Positions 52,288 through 62,300 of a stretch of DNA of 64,000 nt are shown piece after piece. Both the position numbers and the translations under genes were made by a program. The number at the start of each line of letters is the position of its first letter. Position 1 is the stretch's first letter. The stretch comes from Exobacillus caeni (lineage in GTDB: Bacteria; Bacillota; Bacilli; Bacillales; Guptibacillaceae): the NCBI RefSeq assembly GCF_005747095.1, contig NZ_SWLG01000003.1:1-64000 (forward strand), read 5' to 3'. The notes beneath the pieces were generated by a model. The model ran no database searches. It worked only from the letters and a program-made list of their open reading frames with translations, and was not told the DNA's origin.

Positions 52288-53502
52288 CTAACCTAAAGAG
52301 TTGTGCGAAAATAACTCAACTAAAATTAGAGTGACTGCTCCTATCGCTGTCCCGTTATCACCAAGGTGTGATAAAACGATTTCTGTTTGTTTAGCTGACT
52401 CCGTGATCCCGCGTTTTTTGACAGTCTCTTTGACGCTATCTAATAACAAATCTCCGGCTTTTGAGACTCCTCCTCCGATAATGATTTTCTGAGGATTAAT
52501 CGTATGAATAAGGTTTGTCAGTCCGATACCCAAGTACTCGCCTGCTTCCTTGAAGATATCGATACTTAGCTGGTCTCCTTTTAACGCAGCTTCATATATT
52601 AGTTTTCCATCAATTTCTTCTAAGTTATCTTTAACCATCTCTTTAAGAATACTTTTCTTTCCTTTTGAAATTTCTCTTCTTGCCTTTTCTGCCAGGGCTG
52701 GTCCTGCTGCCAGGGTTTGAAGGCACCCGTTATTTCCACAGCTGCATTCTGGTCCGTTAATGTCGATGGACATGTGGCCAATTTCTCCACCGATATCGTT
52801 TTCCCCATGAAAAAGTTTACCGTTAATTACTATGCCTGCGCCTATACCACTGCCAACATTTATCGTAACCGAATTCTCAACACCATCCCCGTTTCCAAAC
52901 CATGACTCACCTAGTGCAAGGGCCCTTGCATCATTTTCTACCTTTACTAAAATACCGAACTCCTTTTCCAGGTATTCTTTGATCGGAATATTTCTTAATT
53001 GTAAGATTGGGGCAAATAAAGACAACCCTTTCTTTACGTCAACAACTCCATGCATACCAACACCGATACCAATAATTTTATCTTCCTGTCCTTTATATGG
53101 CTTTATAAGCCTTTTGATTGTTTGCTGTAAAAGATTTAATAATTCATCGTTAGAAGTAGCAGGATTGATTAAAATCTGATTTTCTTCCAGAATTTCTCCG
53201 TTTAAATCGGTTAAAATCGCGTTAACGTGTTTAGGACCAACATCTAACCCGATTACATATGAATTTCTTCCATTAATGATAAGGTTAGTAGGCTTTCGTC
53301 CGCCACTGGATTCTCCCTGGGAGCTTTCTGCTATAAGCCCACTATCGATAAGTTCTTTGACGATACTGCTTACCGTTGGGGGAGTTAACGTGGTTGCCTT
53401 TGCGATATCAGCCCTGGAAATCGGTCCGTCTGTACGAATTTTATTTAATATGATTGATCTGTTGAGCGACTTCATCAACTGGAAACTTCCTCTAACTACC
53501 AA
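52288..53502 (-). CDS. ROK-family transcriptional repressor (XylR/NagC type)
   Basis: 404-residue repressor. A TTG at 53502 is the likely start: GGAGG lies seven bases before it and the family-typical GSFQLMKSLNRSIILNKI follows. Helix-turn-helix: ISRADIAKATTLTPPTVSSIVKEL (about residues 28-51). The ROK domain has GLDVGPKHVNAIL, the zinc motif CSCGNNGCLQ and GEIGHMSID. It is divergent from the galE operon across about 260 bases that contain a 19-base palindrome, so it is probably the galactose-operon repressor. The inducer may be galactose or another hexose. Confidence 0.88.
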   Translation of the reverse strand: MVVRGSFQLMKSLNRSIILNKIRTDGPISRADIAKATTLTPPTVSSIVKELIDSGLIAESSQGESSGGRKPTNLIINGRNSYVIGLDVGPKHVNAILTDLNGEILEENQILINPATSNDELLNLLQQTIKRLIKPYKGQEDKIIGIGVGMHGVVDVKKGLSLFAPILQLRNIPIKEYLEKEFGILVKVENDARALALGESWFGNGDGVENSVTINVGSGIGAGIVINGKLFHGENDIGGEIGHMSIDINGPECSCGNNGCLQTLAAGPALAEKARREISKGKKSILKEMVKDNLEEIDGKLIYEAALKGDQLSIDIFKEAGEYLGIGLTNLIHTINPQKIIIGGGVSKAGDLLLDSVKETVKKRGITESAKQTEIVLSHLGDNGTAIGAVTLILVELFSHNSLG

Positions 53503-53618
53503 AGTACATACCTCCACACTTTTTATTTTTTTAGTATATATATCTTTTGAAATTTTGTAATAGAAGGGAAAAAGGGATTGAATAATTAATATTACTATAA
53601 TACCATAAAAAATAATGA

Positions 53619-53637
53619 GTTAATTAAATTAATTAAC
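53619..53637. promoter_or_regulatory. Putative ROK-repressor operator
   Basis: GTTAATTAAATTAATTAAC is a perfect 19-base palindrome around a central A. It sits between the divergent ROK repressor and galE. XylR-type ROK proteins bind AT-rich inverted repeats of this kind. A partial copy occurs at about 59218-59232. Confidence 0.6.
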
Positions 53638-53760
53638 AAACTTGTTAATGCTACTAAAAGAGGAAGATTTTGACGAAATTTTATTATTTTCCGGGAAATA
53701 AGAGATTGTTCGACTTAATCTTTAACCTTTTTATCAAATTCTAAATGGAAAGTGGGAATA

Positions 53761-54768
53761 ATGACGATGGCTATTTTAGTTACAGGTGGAGCGGGTTATA
53801 TTGGAAGTCATACCGTTTTGTACCTGCAGGAAAAAGGCGAGAACGTTGTCGTGCTCGACAACTTGAAAACCGGACACCAGGATGCTATCCAAAATGTTAC
53901 ATTCTATAAGGGATCGCTTCATGACAACACATTATTGGATCGGATTTTTCAAGAAAATGAAATCGATTCTGTTATACACTTTGCTGCCAGTTCATTAGTA
54001 GGCGAAAGTGTGGAAAACCCACTTCTTTATTATCGAAATAATGTAGTAGGTACATATCATCTCATTAGCAAAATGGTGGAATATGGAATAAAAAATATCG
54101 TTTTTTCTTCCACAGCAGCTACTTATGGAAATCCAGAACAGTTACCGATTTTAGAGAGCAATCCCACAAACCCAACAAATCCATATGGGGAAACAAAACT
54201 TGCAATTGAAAAAATGCTTAGATGGTGTGATGATGCTTACGGATTGAAATCAATCTGTCTTCGATACTTCAATGCAGCCGGTGCAGATCCCAGTGGACGG
54301 ATTGGGGAAGACCATGAACCCGAGACCCATCTGATTCCAATTGTTCTTCAGGTGGCGCTTGGACATAGACAAACAGTTTCTATCTTTGGAAATGATTATC
54401 CAACAGATGATGGTACCTGTATAAGAGACTATATCCATGTCTTAGATCTGGCCCAGGCACACTACCTTGCACTAAAAAGGTTAAAAAGTAAAAAAGAAAG
54501 CGGCATCTATAATTTGGGGAACGGCAAAGGTTTTTCCGTTAAAGAGGTGATTGAAACATGCAGGAAAGTAACTGGGAAAGAACTTTCTTCTAAAGTTGGA
54601 CCGCGCCGTGAGGGAGATCCAGCAATTTTGATAGCGTCATCTAAGAAAGCAAAAGAAGAGTTAGATTGGGAACCGATGTATCTTGATTTAGAAAATATCG
54701 TTAGTCATGCCTGGGAATGGCATAGTACTCATCCGGTCGGTTATGAAGACAAAAGGGTAGGTGAGTAA
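53761..54768 (+). CDS. galE: UDP-glucose 4-epimerase
   Basis: 335 residues from the ATG at 53761. NAD-binding motif GGAGYIGSH near residue 9; catalytic Tyr/Lys in NPYGETKLAIEKML (about residues 147-160) with Ser/Thr in FSSTAATYG; DGTCIRDYIHVLDLA; and a C-terminal EPMYLDLENIVSHAWEWH. It interconverts UDP-glucose and UDP-galactose in the Leloir pathway. First gene of galE, M24-like, galK, galT. Confidence 0.95.
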   Translation: MTMAILVTGGAGYIGSHTVLYLQEKGENVVVLDNLKTGHQDAIQNVTFYKGSLHDNTLLDRIFQENEIDSVIHFAASSLVGESVENPLLYYRNNVVGTYHLISKMVEYGIKNIVFSSTAATYGNPEQLPILESNPTNPTNPYGETKLAIEKMLRWCDDAYGLKSICLRYFNAAGADPSGRIGEDHEPETHLIPIVLQVALGHRQTVSIFGNDYPTDDGTCIRDYIHVLDLAQAHYLALKRLKSKKESGIYNLGNGKGFSVKEVIETCRKVTGKELSSKVGPRREGDPAILIASSKKAKEELDWEPMYLDLENIVSHAWEWHSTHPVGYEDKRVGE

Positions 54769-54769
54769 C

Positions 54770-55849
54770 ATGGGGATAGAGAAAGTAAGGGATTTTTTAG
54801 TCAATAGTAACTTTGATGGTATCCTGCTGCGCAAGAGAAATAATTTTTCATGGCTAACAGATGGAAGCGATAATCATATTGTTCAGACTGTAGAAGAAGG
54901 CGTAGCTGATTTTATGATATTCAAGGATACAGCTTATTTGATCACTTCTAAAATGGAAGAAAGAAGAATCGTGGAAGAAGAACTCAAGGATCTTCCATTT
55001 GAAGTGGAAGTAGTGTCCAATGACTGGTTTGTGGGAACAGAGACGCTTATAGATGATGTGGCAAATGGGAAGAAAATGGCGACAGACTCGCCTTACCGGG
55101 ATTGGGAAAATGTAGATCAGGATCTCGGTTTAATACGATCTGTTTTGAATGAAAGAGAAATTAAAAAGTATCGAGAGTTATGTCAAAGTGCTGCAAAAGC
55201 TGTAGAACAGACATGCCGTGAAATAACAGTGGGGCAGACAGAGCATGAAATAGAGGCTTTGCTAGCTTCTAAGGTACTTTCACAGGGCTTAAATATTCAA
55301 GTTCTCCTTGTTGCAACGGATGAACGAATTTACAAATACCGGCATCCTATTTCCACTTCTAAGAAGCTTGATAAACAGGCAATGATCGTATTATGTGCAG
55401 AAAAAGGGGGCCTGGTGGCTAATGTAACAAGGCTCGTCCATTTTGGTGAAATGTCCCCGGAACTTATCGGAAACAAGAAAAAGGCAGCTAAAATTGATGC
55501 GGTGATGAATTGTAGTACCAAACCAGGAAAGACTGCTGGAGAAGTTATAAAAGCTGGGATTAAACAATACGAAACAGCAGGTTTTCCTGATGATTGGAAA
55601 CTTCTTCATCAGGGGGGATTGACCGGCTTTGCCTCCAGAGAGTTTCTTGCAAACGCAGAAACACCCTATGTGATTAAGGAGAACCAGGCGTATGCATGGA
55701 ACCCTTCTCTACCAGGTGTGAAGTCTGAGGATACGATCCTGGTAACAGATGAGGGGATCGACTTTATGACCCACACAAATGAGTGGGTTTACCAGGAAGT
55801 AGAAGTGGACGGAAAAGTAATGAAACGGCCGGATATACTTCAAAGATAG
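54770..55849 (+). CDS. M24-type (aminopeptidase P-like) protein lacking metal ligands
   Basis: 359-residue protein with the two-domain aminopeptidase P/prolidase layout: an N-terminal domain (FDGILLRKRNNFSWLTDGSDN) and a C-terminal pita-bread domain. Four of the five metal ligands are replaced: the first Asp by Cys209, the second Asp by Asn218 (VANVTR for SDITR), the His by a non-His residue in LHQGGLTGF, and the first Glu by Asn311 (AWNP for TIEP). Only the last Glu (Glu320, KSED) remains. It is unlikely to be a metallopeptidase. Position inside a Leloir operon, one base after galE, suggests a sugar-related or regulatory role, but none is known to me. Confidence 0.75.
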   Translation: MGIEKVRDFLVNSNFDGILLRKRNNFSWLTDGSDNHIVQTVEEGVADFMIFKDTAYLITSKMEERRIVEEELKDLPFEVEVVSNDWFVGTETLIDDVANGKKMATDSPYRDWENVDQDLGLIRSVLNEREIKKYRELCQSAAKAVEQTCREITVGQTEHEIEALLASKVLSQGLNIQVLLVATDERIYKYRHPISTSKKLDKQAMIVLCAEKGGLVANVTRLVHFGEMSPELIGNKKKAAKIDAVMNCSTKPGKTAGEVIKAGIKQYETAGFPDDWKLLHQGGLTGFASREFLANAETPYVIKENQAYAWNPSLPGVKSEDTILVTDEGIDFMTHTNEWVYQEVEVDGKVMKRPDILQR

Positions 55850-55904
55850 ACTTTATGGTGATTGAAGTCATATCAAATAATTTTTATCAAAAGGGGAGAC
55901 TAAT

Positions 55905-57083
55905 GTGATTAAGCAATTGAAGGCTGATTTTGCCAGAGTTTTTGGAGGGCAGGAGGAAACAAGAAGCTTTTTTGCACCGGGACGGGTCAATTTAATTGGG
56001 GAGCATACCGATTATAACGGCGGACACGTATTCCCATGTTCGTTAGATATTGGAACGTATGCAATTGTTCGTAAAAGGAATGACACAACGATTCGTGCTT
56101 TTTCAAAAAACTTCGAGTCTCATGGTGTAATTCAGTTTGACTTGAAAGATATTAATTATGATGAATCACATGACTGGGCTAATTATCCTAAAGGGGTTCT
56201 ATGGGCATTTAATAATGCCGGTCATACCATAAATCAAGGCTTTGAAGTGTTATTCTATGGAAATATTCCAAACGGATCTGGCCTTTCCTCTTCGGCTTCC
56301 ATTGAAATGGCAACAGCAGTTTTCTTAAATGAAATGTTTAAGCTCCATATAGATATGATAGATATGGTGAAGTTGAGCCAAAAGGCAGAGAATCAGTTTA
56401 TCGGGGTAAACTGCGGCATCATGGATCAGTTTGCAATCGGTATGGGGAAAGAGAATGCAGCCGTGTTGCTAGACTGCAATACTCTTAACTATAGCTACAG
56501 CCCGCTTGAGCTTGATCAATCATCCCTTGTCATCGCAAACACAAACAAACGCAGAGGACTCGCAGATTCAAAATACAATGAGCGCCGAACGGAATGCGAG
56601 CGGGCATTGAACCAACTGCAAAAGCATCTCAGCATACAATCATTGGGTGAATTATCAGCCGAAACGTTTGAACAGTATAAGAACTATATAACAAATCCAA
56701 CAGACCGTAAGCGCGCAAGGCATGCCGTTTATGAAAATATCCGAACGATAGAAGCGGCCAAAAACCTAAAAGCAGGCGACCTGGATGGCTTCGGGATACT
56801 AATGAATGAATCGCACCGCTCACTAAGAGATGATTATGAAGTAACAGGAAAAGAACTCGATGCCCTTGTTGAAGCAGCATGGGAAGAAGATGGTGTGATC
56901 GGTTCACGTATGACCGGTGCCGGATTTGGCGGTTGCACGATCAGCATTGTGAAAAATGAACAGATTGATTCTATGATAGCAAATGTAGGTGAAAAGTATT
57001 ATAAAGTAACAGGTTTAAACGCTGATTTTTATGTGGTAAAAGTCGGCGATGGAGCTCGGGAAATTTCCACATCGAACGTTTAA
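55905..57083 (+). CDS. galK: Galactokinase
   Basis: 392-residue GHMP kinase starting at GTG after AAAAGGGGAGAC. Galactokinase signature GRVNLIGEHTDYNGG (residues about 26-40), ATP loop PNGSGLSSSASIEMA (about 125-139) and the C-terminal TGAGFGGCTISIV are intact. It converts galactose to galactose 1-phosphate. Third gene of the Leloir operon, followed by galT after 30 bases. Confidence 0.97.
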   Translation: MIKQLKADFARVFGGQEETRSFFAPGRVNLIGEHTDYNGGHVFPCSLDIGTYAIVRKRNDTTIRAFSKNFESHGVIQFDLKDINYDESHDWANYPKGVLWAFNNAGHTINQGFEVLFYGNIPNGSGLSSSASIEMATAVFLNEMFKLHIDMIDMVKLSQKAENQFIGVNCGIMDQFAIGMGKENAAVLLDCNTLNYSYSPLELDQSSLVIANTNKRRGLADSKYNERRTECERALNQLQKHLSIQSLGELSAETFEQYKNYITNPTDRKRARHAVYENIRTIEAAKNLKAGDLDGFGILMNESHRSLRDDYEVTGKELDALVEAAWEEDGVIGSRMTGAGFGGCTISIVKNEQIDSMIANVGEKYYKVTGLNADFYVVKVGDGAREISTSNV

Positions 57084-57113
57084 TATACTTTATAGAAAAA
57101 GGAGGGGAAAGAA

Positions 57114-58649
57114 ATGGAAATCGACATTTATTATCAAATTGAACGGCTGTTGCGATATGGCCTGGAGAAAGGCTTAATTACGGTCTGGGATATGGACTAT
57201 ACCCGAAACCGGATACTTGAAGTTCTTGAACTGCCAGAAGCAAGACCCACGGATGCTGATAGGGAAAACCTTGATTTTCCGGTAGATATTTTGCAGCAAA
57301 TTCTCGACTGGTCTGCAGCAAATAATAGACTGATAGAAAACAATGTTACATACCGTGACCTATTGGATACGAAAATAATGGGATGTCTCACTGCAAGACC
57401 ATCTGAAGTTATCCGGGGATTCAATGAGATATATTCATCAGATGGTGCTGAAAAAGCCACAAAGGACTTTTACCAGTTTTCAAAGGCCGTTCATTATATT
57501 CGCACGGATCGAATTGCCAAAAATGAACAATGGGATACATCGACTGATTATGGTGATCTTGAAATTACAATCAATCTATCAAAGCCAGAAAAAGATCCAA
57601 AAGAAATTGCCTCAGCCAGAAAAATGCAGCAAAGTTTTTACCCGGACTGCTTGCTTTGTAAAGAAAACGTTGGATATGAGGGTAGATTCAATCATCCTGC
57701 GAGACAGAATTTAAGGGTTATACCAGTCGAACTTGATGATAAACAATGGTTTATGCAATTTTCCCCTTATGTTTATTACGAAGAGCATGCGATTATATTT
57801 TCGGGTGCTCATGAGCCAATGAAAATTACCAGAGGGACGTTTAATAGATTGCTTGAATTTGTTGAAAAAATGCCGCATTATTTTATAGGCTCTAACGCTG
57901 ACCTCCCGATCGTTGGCGGTTCTATCCTCACGCATGATCATTATCAGGGTGGAAAACACGAGTTTCCGATGGCAAAAGCAGAAGTGGAAAGGGAATTCAA
58001 GCTATCTACATATCCAGGTGTGAAAATGGGAATCGTTAAATGGCCTATGTCTGTTGTTAGGATACAGAGCAAAGATCGTGGTGAATTGGCAGATATAGCG
58101 GTCCGTCTGCTGGATTTCTGGAAATCTTATAGTGACAAATCGGTAGATATTTTTGCTTATTCTGATGATTCTCCACATAACACGATCACACCGATTGCGA
58201 GAAGAAGAGACGGTCTGTATGAGTTAGACCTGGTACTTCGTAATAATCGTACGAATGAAGATCATCCTCTGGGTATTTTTCATCCACATGAAGAGGTCCA
58301 TCATATTAAGAAGGAAAATATCGGTTTGATTGAAGTAATGGGTCTTGCGGTCCTGCCGGGAAGATTAAAAGATGAACTGAAAACGTTAGGTGACTGCCTT
58401 GTTGAGAATAACGGGATTGAAAAGGTAATAGCAAATGAGGAGATTGCAAAACATGCAGCATGGGCAGAGGATGTGGTAAAGCAGCATCCTGAGATCAATC
58501 AGGAAAATGTACTGCCTATATTGAGAGAAGAAGTTGGACGCGTTTTTGCTATTGTGTTAAGCCATGCCGGTGTGTTTAAAAGGAACGAAGAAGGGCAGCA
58601 GGCGTTTGGCCGGTTTATGGAAGAATTTATTCAAACGATATCAGATTAA
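57114..58649 (+). CDS. galT: Galactose-1-phosphate uridylyltransferase, class II
   Basis: 511-residue class II GalT as found in Firmicutes, larger than the enterobacterial type. Blocks: DFPVDILQQILDWSAANN, CLLCKENVGYEGR, LPIVGGSILTHDHYQGGKHEFP with the His cluster, and GIFHPHEEVHHIKKENIGLIEVMGLAVLPGRL. It exchanges UMP between UDP-glucose and galactose 1-phosphate. AAAGGAGGGGAAAGAA precedes the ATG. Last gene of the operon, followed by a strong terminator. Confidence 0.96.
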   Translation: MEIDIYYQIERLLRYGLEKGLITVWDMDYTRNRILEVLELPEARPTDADRENLDFPVDILQQILDWSAANNRLIENNVTYRDLLDTKIMGCLTARPSEVIRGFNEIYSSDGAEKATKDFYQFSKAVHYIRTDRIAKNEQWDTSTDYGDLEITINLSKPEKDPKEIASARKMQQSFYPDCLLCKENVGYEGRFNHPARQNLRVIPVELDDKQWFMQFSPYVYYEEHAIIFSGAHEPMKITRGTFNRLLEFVEKMPHYFIGSNADLPIVGGSILTHDHYQGGKHEFPMAKAEVEREFKLSTYPGVKMGIVKWPMSVVRIQSKDRGELADIAVRLLDFWKSYSDKSVDIFAYSDDSPHNTITPIARRRDGLYELDLVLRNNRTNEDHPLGIFHPHEEVHHIKKENIGLIEVMGLAVLPGRLKDELKTLGDCLVENNGIEKVIANEEIAKHAAWAEDVVKQHPEINQENVLPILREEVGRVFAIVLSHAGVFKRNEEGQQAFGRFMEEFIQTISD

Positions 58650-58679
58650 TATAATCGACTCAAATGACTAGTATATAGA

Positions 58680-58719
58680 AAAACCGCAGCTATCACTAAT
58701 GGTAGCTGCGGTTTTGCAA
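58680..58719 (+). terminator. Terminator of the gal operon
   Basis: AAAACCGCAGCTA pairs with TAGCTGCGGTTTT (58703-58715). Confidence 0.9.
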
Positions 58720-58731
58720 TAGTTCAGGTCA

Positions 58732-58850
58732 TTACTTGGAAATCGTTACTGTAGCTGTATTGGTTTTGACTGTTTTTCATCGAGTGTGACTTCAGCCCAC
58801 AGGTCAATCGAGTTAACATCCCCGAATTATCCTACTTTATAAGTATCGAG
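58732..58850 (-). pseudogene. Remnant of the C-terminus of a secreted multidomain protein
   Basis: On the minus strand the sequence reads NSIDLWAEVTLDEKQ, then after a one-base frame change KTNTATVTISK and a stop at 58732-58734. This is the typical ending of a beta-sandwich domain in secreted glycoside hydrolases. No start or upstream body is present, so it is a decayed gene tail. Confidence 0.5.
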
Positions 58851-59318
58851 TAAAACTGAAAATTCTCCATACCTTTTGTTTTTTCGGGAGAAAGTCAAAC
58901 TTTCCTATCATAAAACCTAATAAAAAATGTCGAACTATAGAAGAATCAAAAGAAAAATAAAGAATAAATGGAACTTTATTCCTGGTAACATGTAATAAAA
59001 CTGGTGAAATTTTTAGATTTAATTAAACTCCACCTATAACAATGTGTTAAATGTAGTGAGAAAATCCGAGTGATAAGGTGTTTATAGGAGGGATGAAAGG
59101 AAATTATTACATTGGTTAGAGCAGAAAAAGCTGTGACTAAAGTACGATATCAGAAAATTCAGTATGTTAGTGTTGATTAAGGAGAATTACATATTATAAA
59201 ATTTATGTAAACACTTTATTAATTAAATTAAACAACTAAGTTTAAACATACATAGCTATTCTCAAAAAGAGGGAGGGATCTTGAAAAGTTTAAAACTATC
59301 AATCCAGGAGGGTAAAAA
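58851..59318. other. Long leader region ahead of the GH92 gene
   Basis: About 470 AT-rich bases without a gene. A direct match TTAATTAAATTAA to the ROK palindrome occurs around 59219-59231, followed by ACAACTAAGTTTAAAC. The ribosome site CCAGGAGGGTAAAAA is at 59304-59318. No promoter of confident quality was found. Confidence 0.5.
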
Positions 59319-62300
59319 ATGAAAAAACGGTACCGGTCGAGATTTTTCGTAGCCGCTTTATGCTTAAGTTTATTAGCTCCTATGTTACCTGTATCTCATG
59401 ATCAGCTTGCTAAAGCCGAGGATAATGCATCCACTGACTTCTTTACCTCATTTGAAGAAGGAGATCCACAGCCAGACTGGGAAAGCACTGTTGAAACAGA
59501 TGCTTCAGGAAATAAAAAATCATCAGGGGTAATTGGAAATGTACCATACGAAACAATTCAGGGGGATGTTACAGATCAAGTAAAAAAAGTGACAGCAAGC
59601 GCCAGTAATGCTCCGAATGAAATCGAGGCTAACTTAATTGATCGAAGCGCACAAACAAAATGGTTGGCATTTGAACCTACAGCATGGCTTCAGTTTCAGT
59701 TTGCGGAACCTCAAAAAATCGTAAAGTATGCTTTTACTTCAGCCAATGACGCACCTGGAAGAGACCCTAAGAGCTGGAAGCTTTATGGTTCGAACGACGG
59801 CGAGAGCTGGACAGAGATTGACAGCAGATCAGACGAAAGCTTTGAAAAACGTTTCCAGAGAAAAATCTATGAGTTTAATAATGATAAAAGCTATACCTAT
59901 TATAAGTTTGATATTACGGAGAACTCAGGTGATGGGTTGACGCAACTGGCTGAAGTCGCCTTATCAAACGGTATTGATGCCCCTCCGCCAGTTCCGTCTG
60001 ATATGAAAACACAACTGAGTGATGGTCCAACAAGCAGTTATACCGGAAAGACGAATGTTGGATGGTCAGGGAAAAAAGCTTTAACGTATGAAGGTGAACA
60101 CACTCTAGATGGCCGTGCCTATTCCTATAATAAGGTACTCGATGTAAACATTAAGGTAGAGCCAGAGACAGCTCTTTCTTATATGATTCATCCGCAGTTT
60201 ATGGATCAAGATCAATTGGACTATTCCAGCACTTACGTTTCTATTGATCTGGCTTTTACGGATGGTTCTTACTTGAGCGAATTGGATGCTGTTGATCAGC
60301 ATGGTGTAAAGTTGGCTCCCCAGGAACAGGGAAAATCGAAAACACTTTATCCAAATCAGTGGAACTATAAAAAGTCTGTCATTGGTGAAGTTGCAAGCGG
60401 TAAAACGATTGATCGAATTCTAATAGCTTACGATAAACCTGAAGGACCGGGTGTCTTTAAAGGAAGCATCGATGACATTAAAATCGGAAAGAATACTATT
60501 AAAGAAGTAGTTTCAAGCCCAGCCGATTATGTGGATATTTTGCGTGGCACAAACTCTAACTCTACTTTTTCAAGGGGGAACAACTTTCCAGCCGTAGCAA
60601 TTCCTCATGGGTTTAACTTCTGGACACCGGCTACAAATGCGGGAACAACAAGCTGGCTGTACAGCTACCAGCAATCGAATAACAGCAATAACCTTCCAGA
60701 ACTTCAGGCATTCTCACTTAGCCATGAACCGAGCCCATGGATGGGTGACCGGCAGACCTTTCAAGTCATGCCTTCCGCTTCAACAGAGATGAGACCAACA
60801 GCTGATCGAAAAGAGAGGGCCCTTGCTTTTAAGCATGAGAATGAAATTGCCAAACCATACTATTATAACGTAAAGTTTGAAAATGGAATCCAAACAGAAC
60901 TAGCGCCGACGAATAGAGCAGCAATGTTCAAGTTTTCATTTACCGGAAATACCTCCAATCTTATTTTTGACAATGTGAATAACAACGGAGGTCTTACGCT
61001 TAATCCGGACAGCAACAGCCTTTCTGGTTATACAGATGTCAGAAGTGGCCTTTCTGCAGGTGCTACACGGATGTTCATCTATGCTGAGTTCGATAAACCT
61101 GTAACAGAGAGCGGTAGATTAACAGGGGAGGACCGTGATAATGTTTCTGGCTTTTTCCGTTTTGATACCTCTAGTAGTGATAAAACTGTTACGATGAAAA
61201 TTGCTACTTCACTACTCAGTGTTGAGCAGGCCAAAAAGAATTTGTCTCAGGACATTAAGGAAGATGATAGCTTTGAAGATGTTAAAGAAAGAGCGAAAGA
61301 GCTCTGGAATGATAAACTTAGCATCATTGAAGTTGAAGGAGCAAGTAAAGAGGAACTTGTAACACTCTATTCCAATATGTACCGGCTTTTCTTATACCCT
61401 AATATAGGATTTGAGAATACTGGTACAGAAGAAAAGCCAGTTTACCAGTATGCAAGTCCTTTCTCAGGTCCCACTGGCGAGAACACAGCCACAAAAACGG
61501 GTGCAAAGATTGTAAAAGGGAAACCCTACGTTAACAATGGATTCTGGGATACTTATCGAACCTCCTGGCCAGCCTATACGCTGTTAACGCCAACAGAAGC
61601 TGGTGAAATGATCGACGGGTTTGTCCAGCAATACAAAGATGGAGGGTGGATCTCCAGATGGTCTTCACCTGGTTATGCCAACTTGATGGTTGGAACGAGT
61701 TCGGATGTTGCGTTTGCAGATGCCTATTTAAAAGGAGTACGAAATTTTGATGTACCGGCTTTTTATGATTCAGCAATCAAGAATGCGGCAGTTGCAAGTG
61801 AAAACGCAAGTGTAGGTCGTAAAGGACTGGCCACTTCCATATTTGATGGCTATACTAGCACGGCTACAGGTGAAGGAATGTCGTGGGCAATGGATGGCTA
61901 TATCAATGATTTTGCTATTGCCAATATGGCAAAAGTACTTTCAAAAAAGAATAAAGAAAATGAACAATATCAAGCAGATTATCATTACTATATAAATCGC
62001 GCCAAGAATTACGTGAATATGTTTAATTCTAATGTTGAATTTTTTATGGGGAGAGAGCCCTCTGGTGAATGGAGATCAGATCCAGACAGTTATAATCCAG
62101 AAGAATGGGGCGGAGATTATACCGAAACGAACGCCTGGAACATGGCGTTTCACGTTCCGCAGGATGGACAGGGACTTGCAAATCTTTACGGCGGCAGAGA
62201 GGAGTTAGCAGAAAAGCTCGATCAATTTTTCTCGACGCCTGAAACAGCTTTGCAGCCAGGCCATTATGGCGGTGTCATCCATGAAATGCGTGAAGCAAGA

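Noticed and set aside
59200-59216. TGTAAACACTTTA upstream of GH92 as a cre site
   Set aside because: The central CG of cre is absent.
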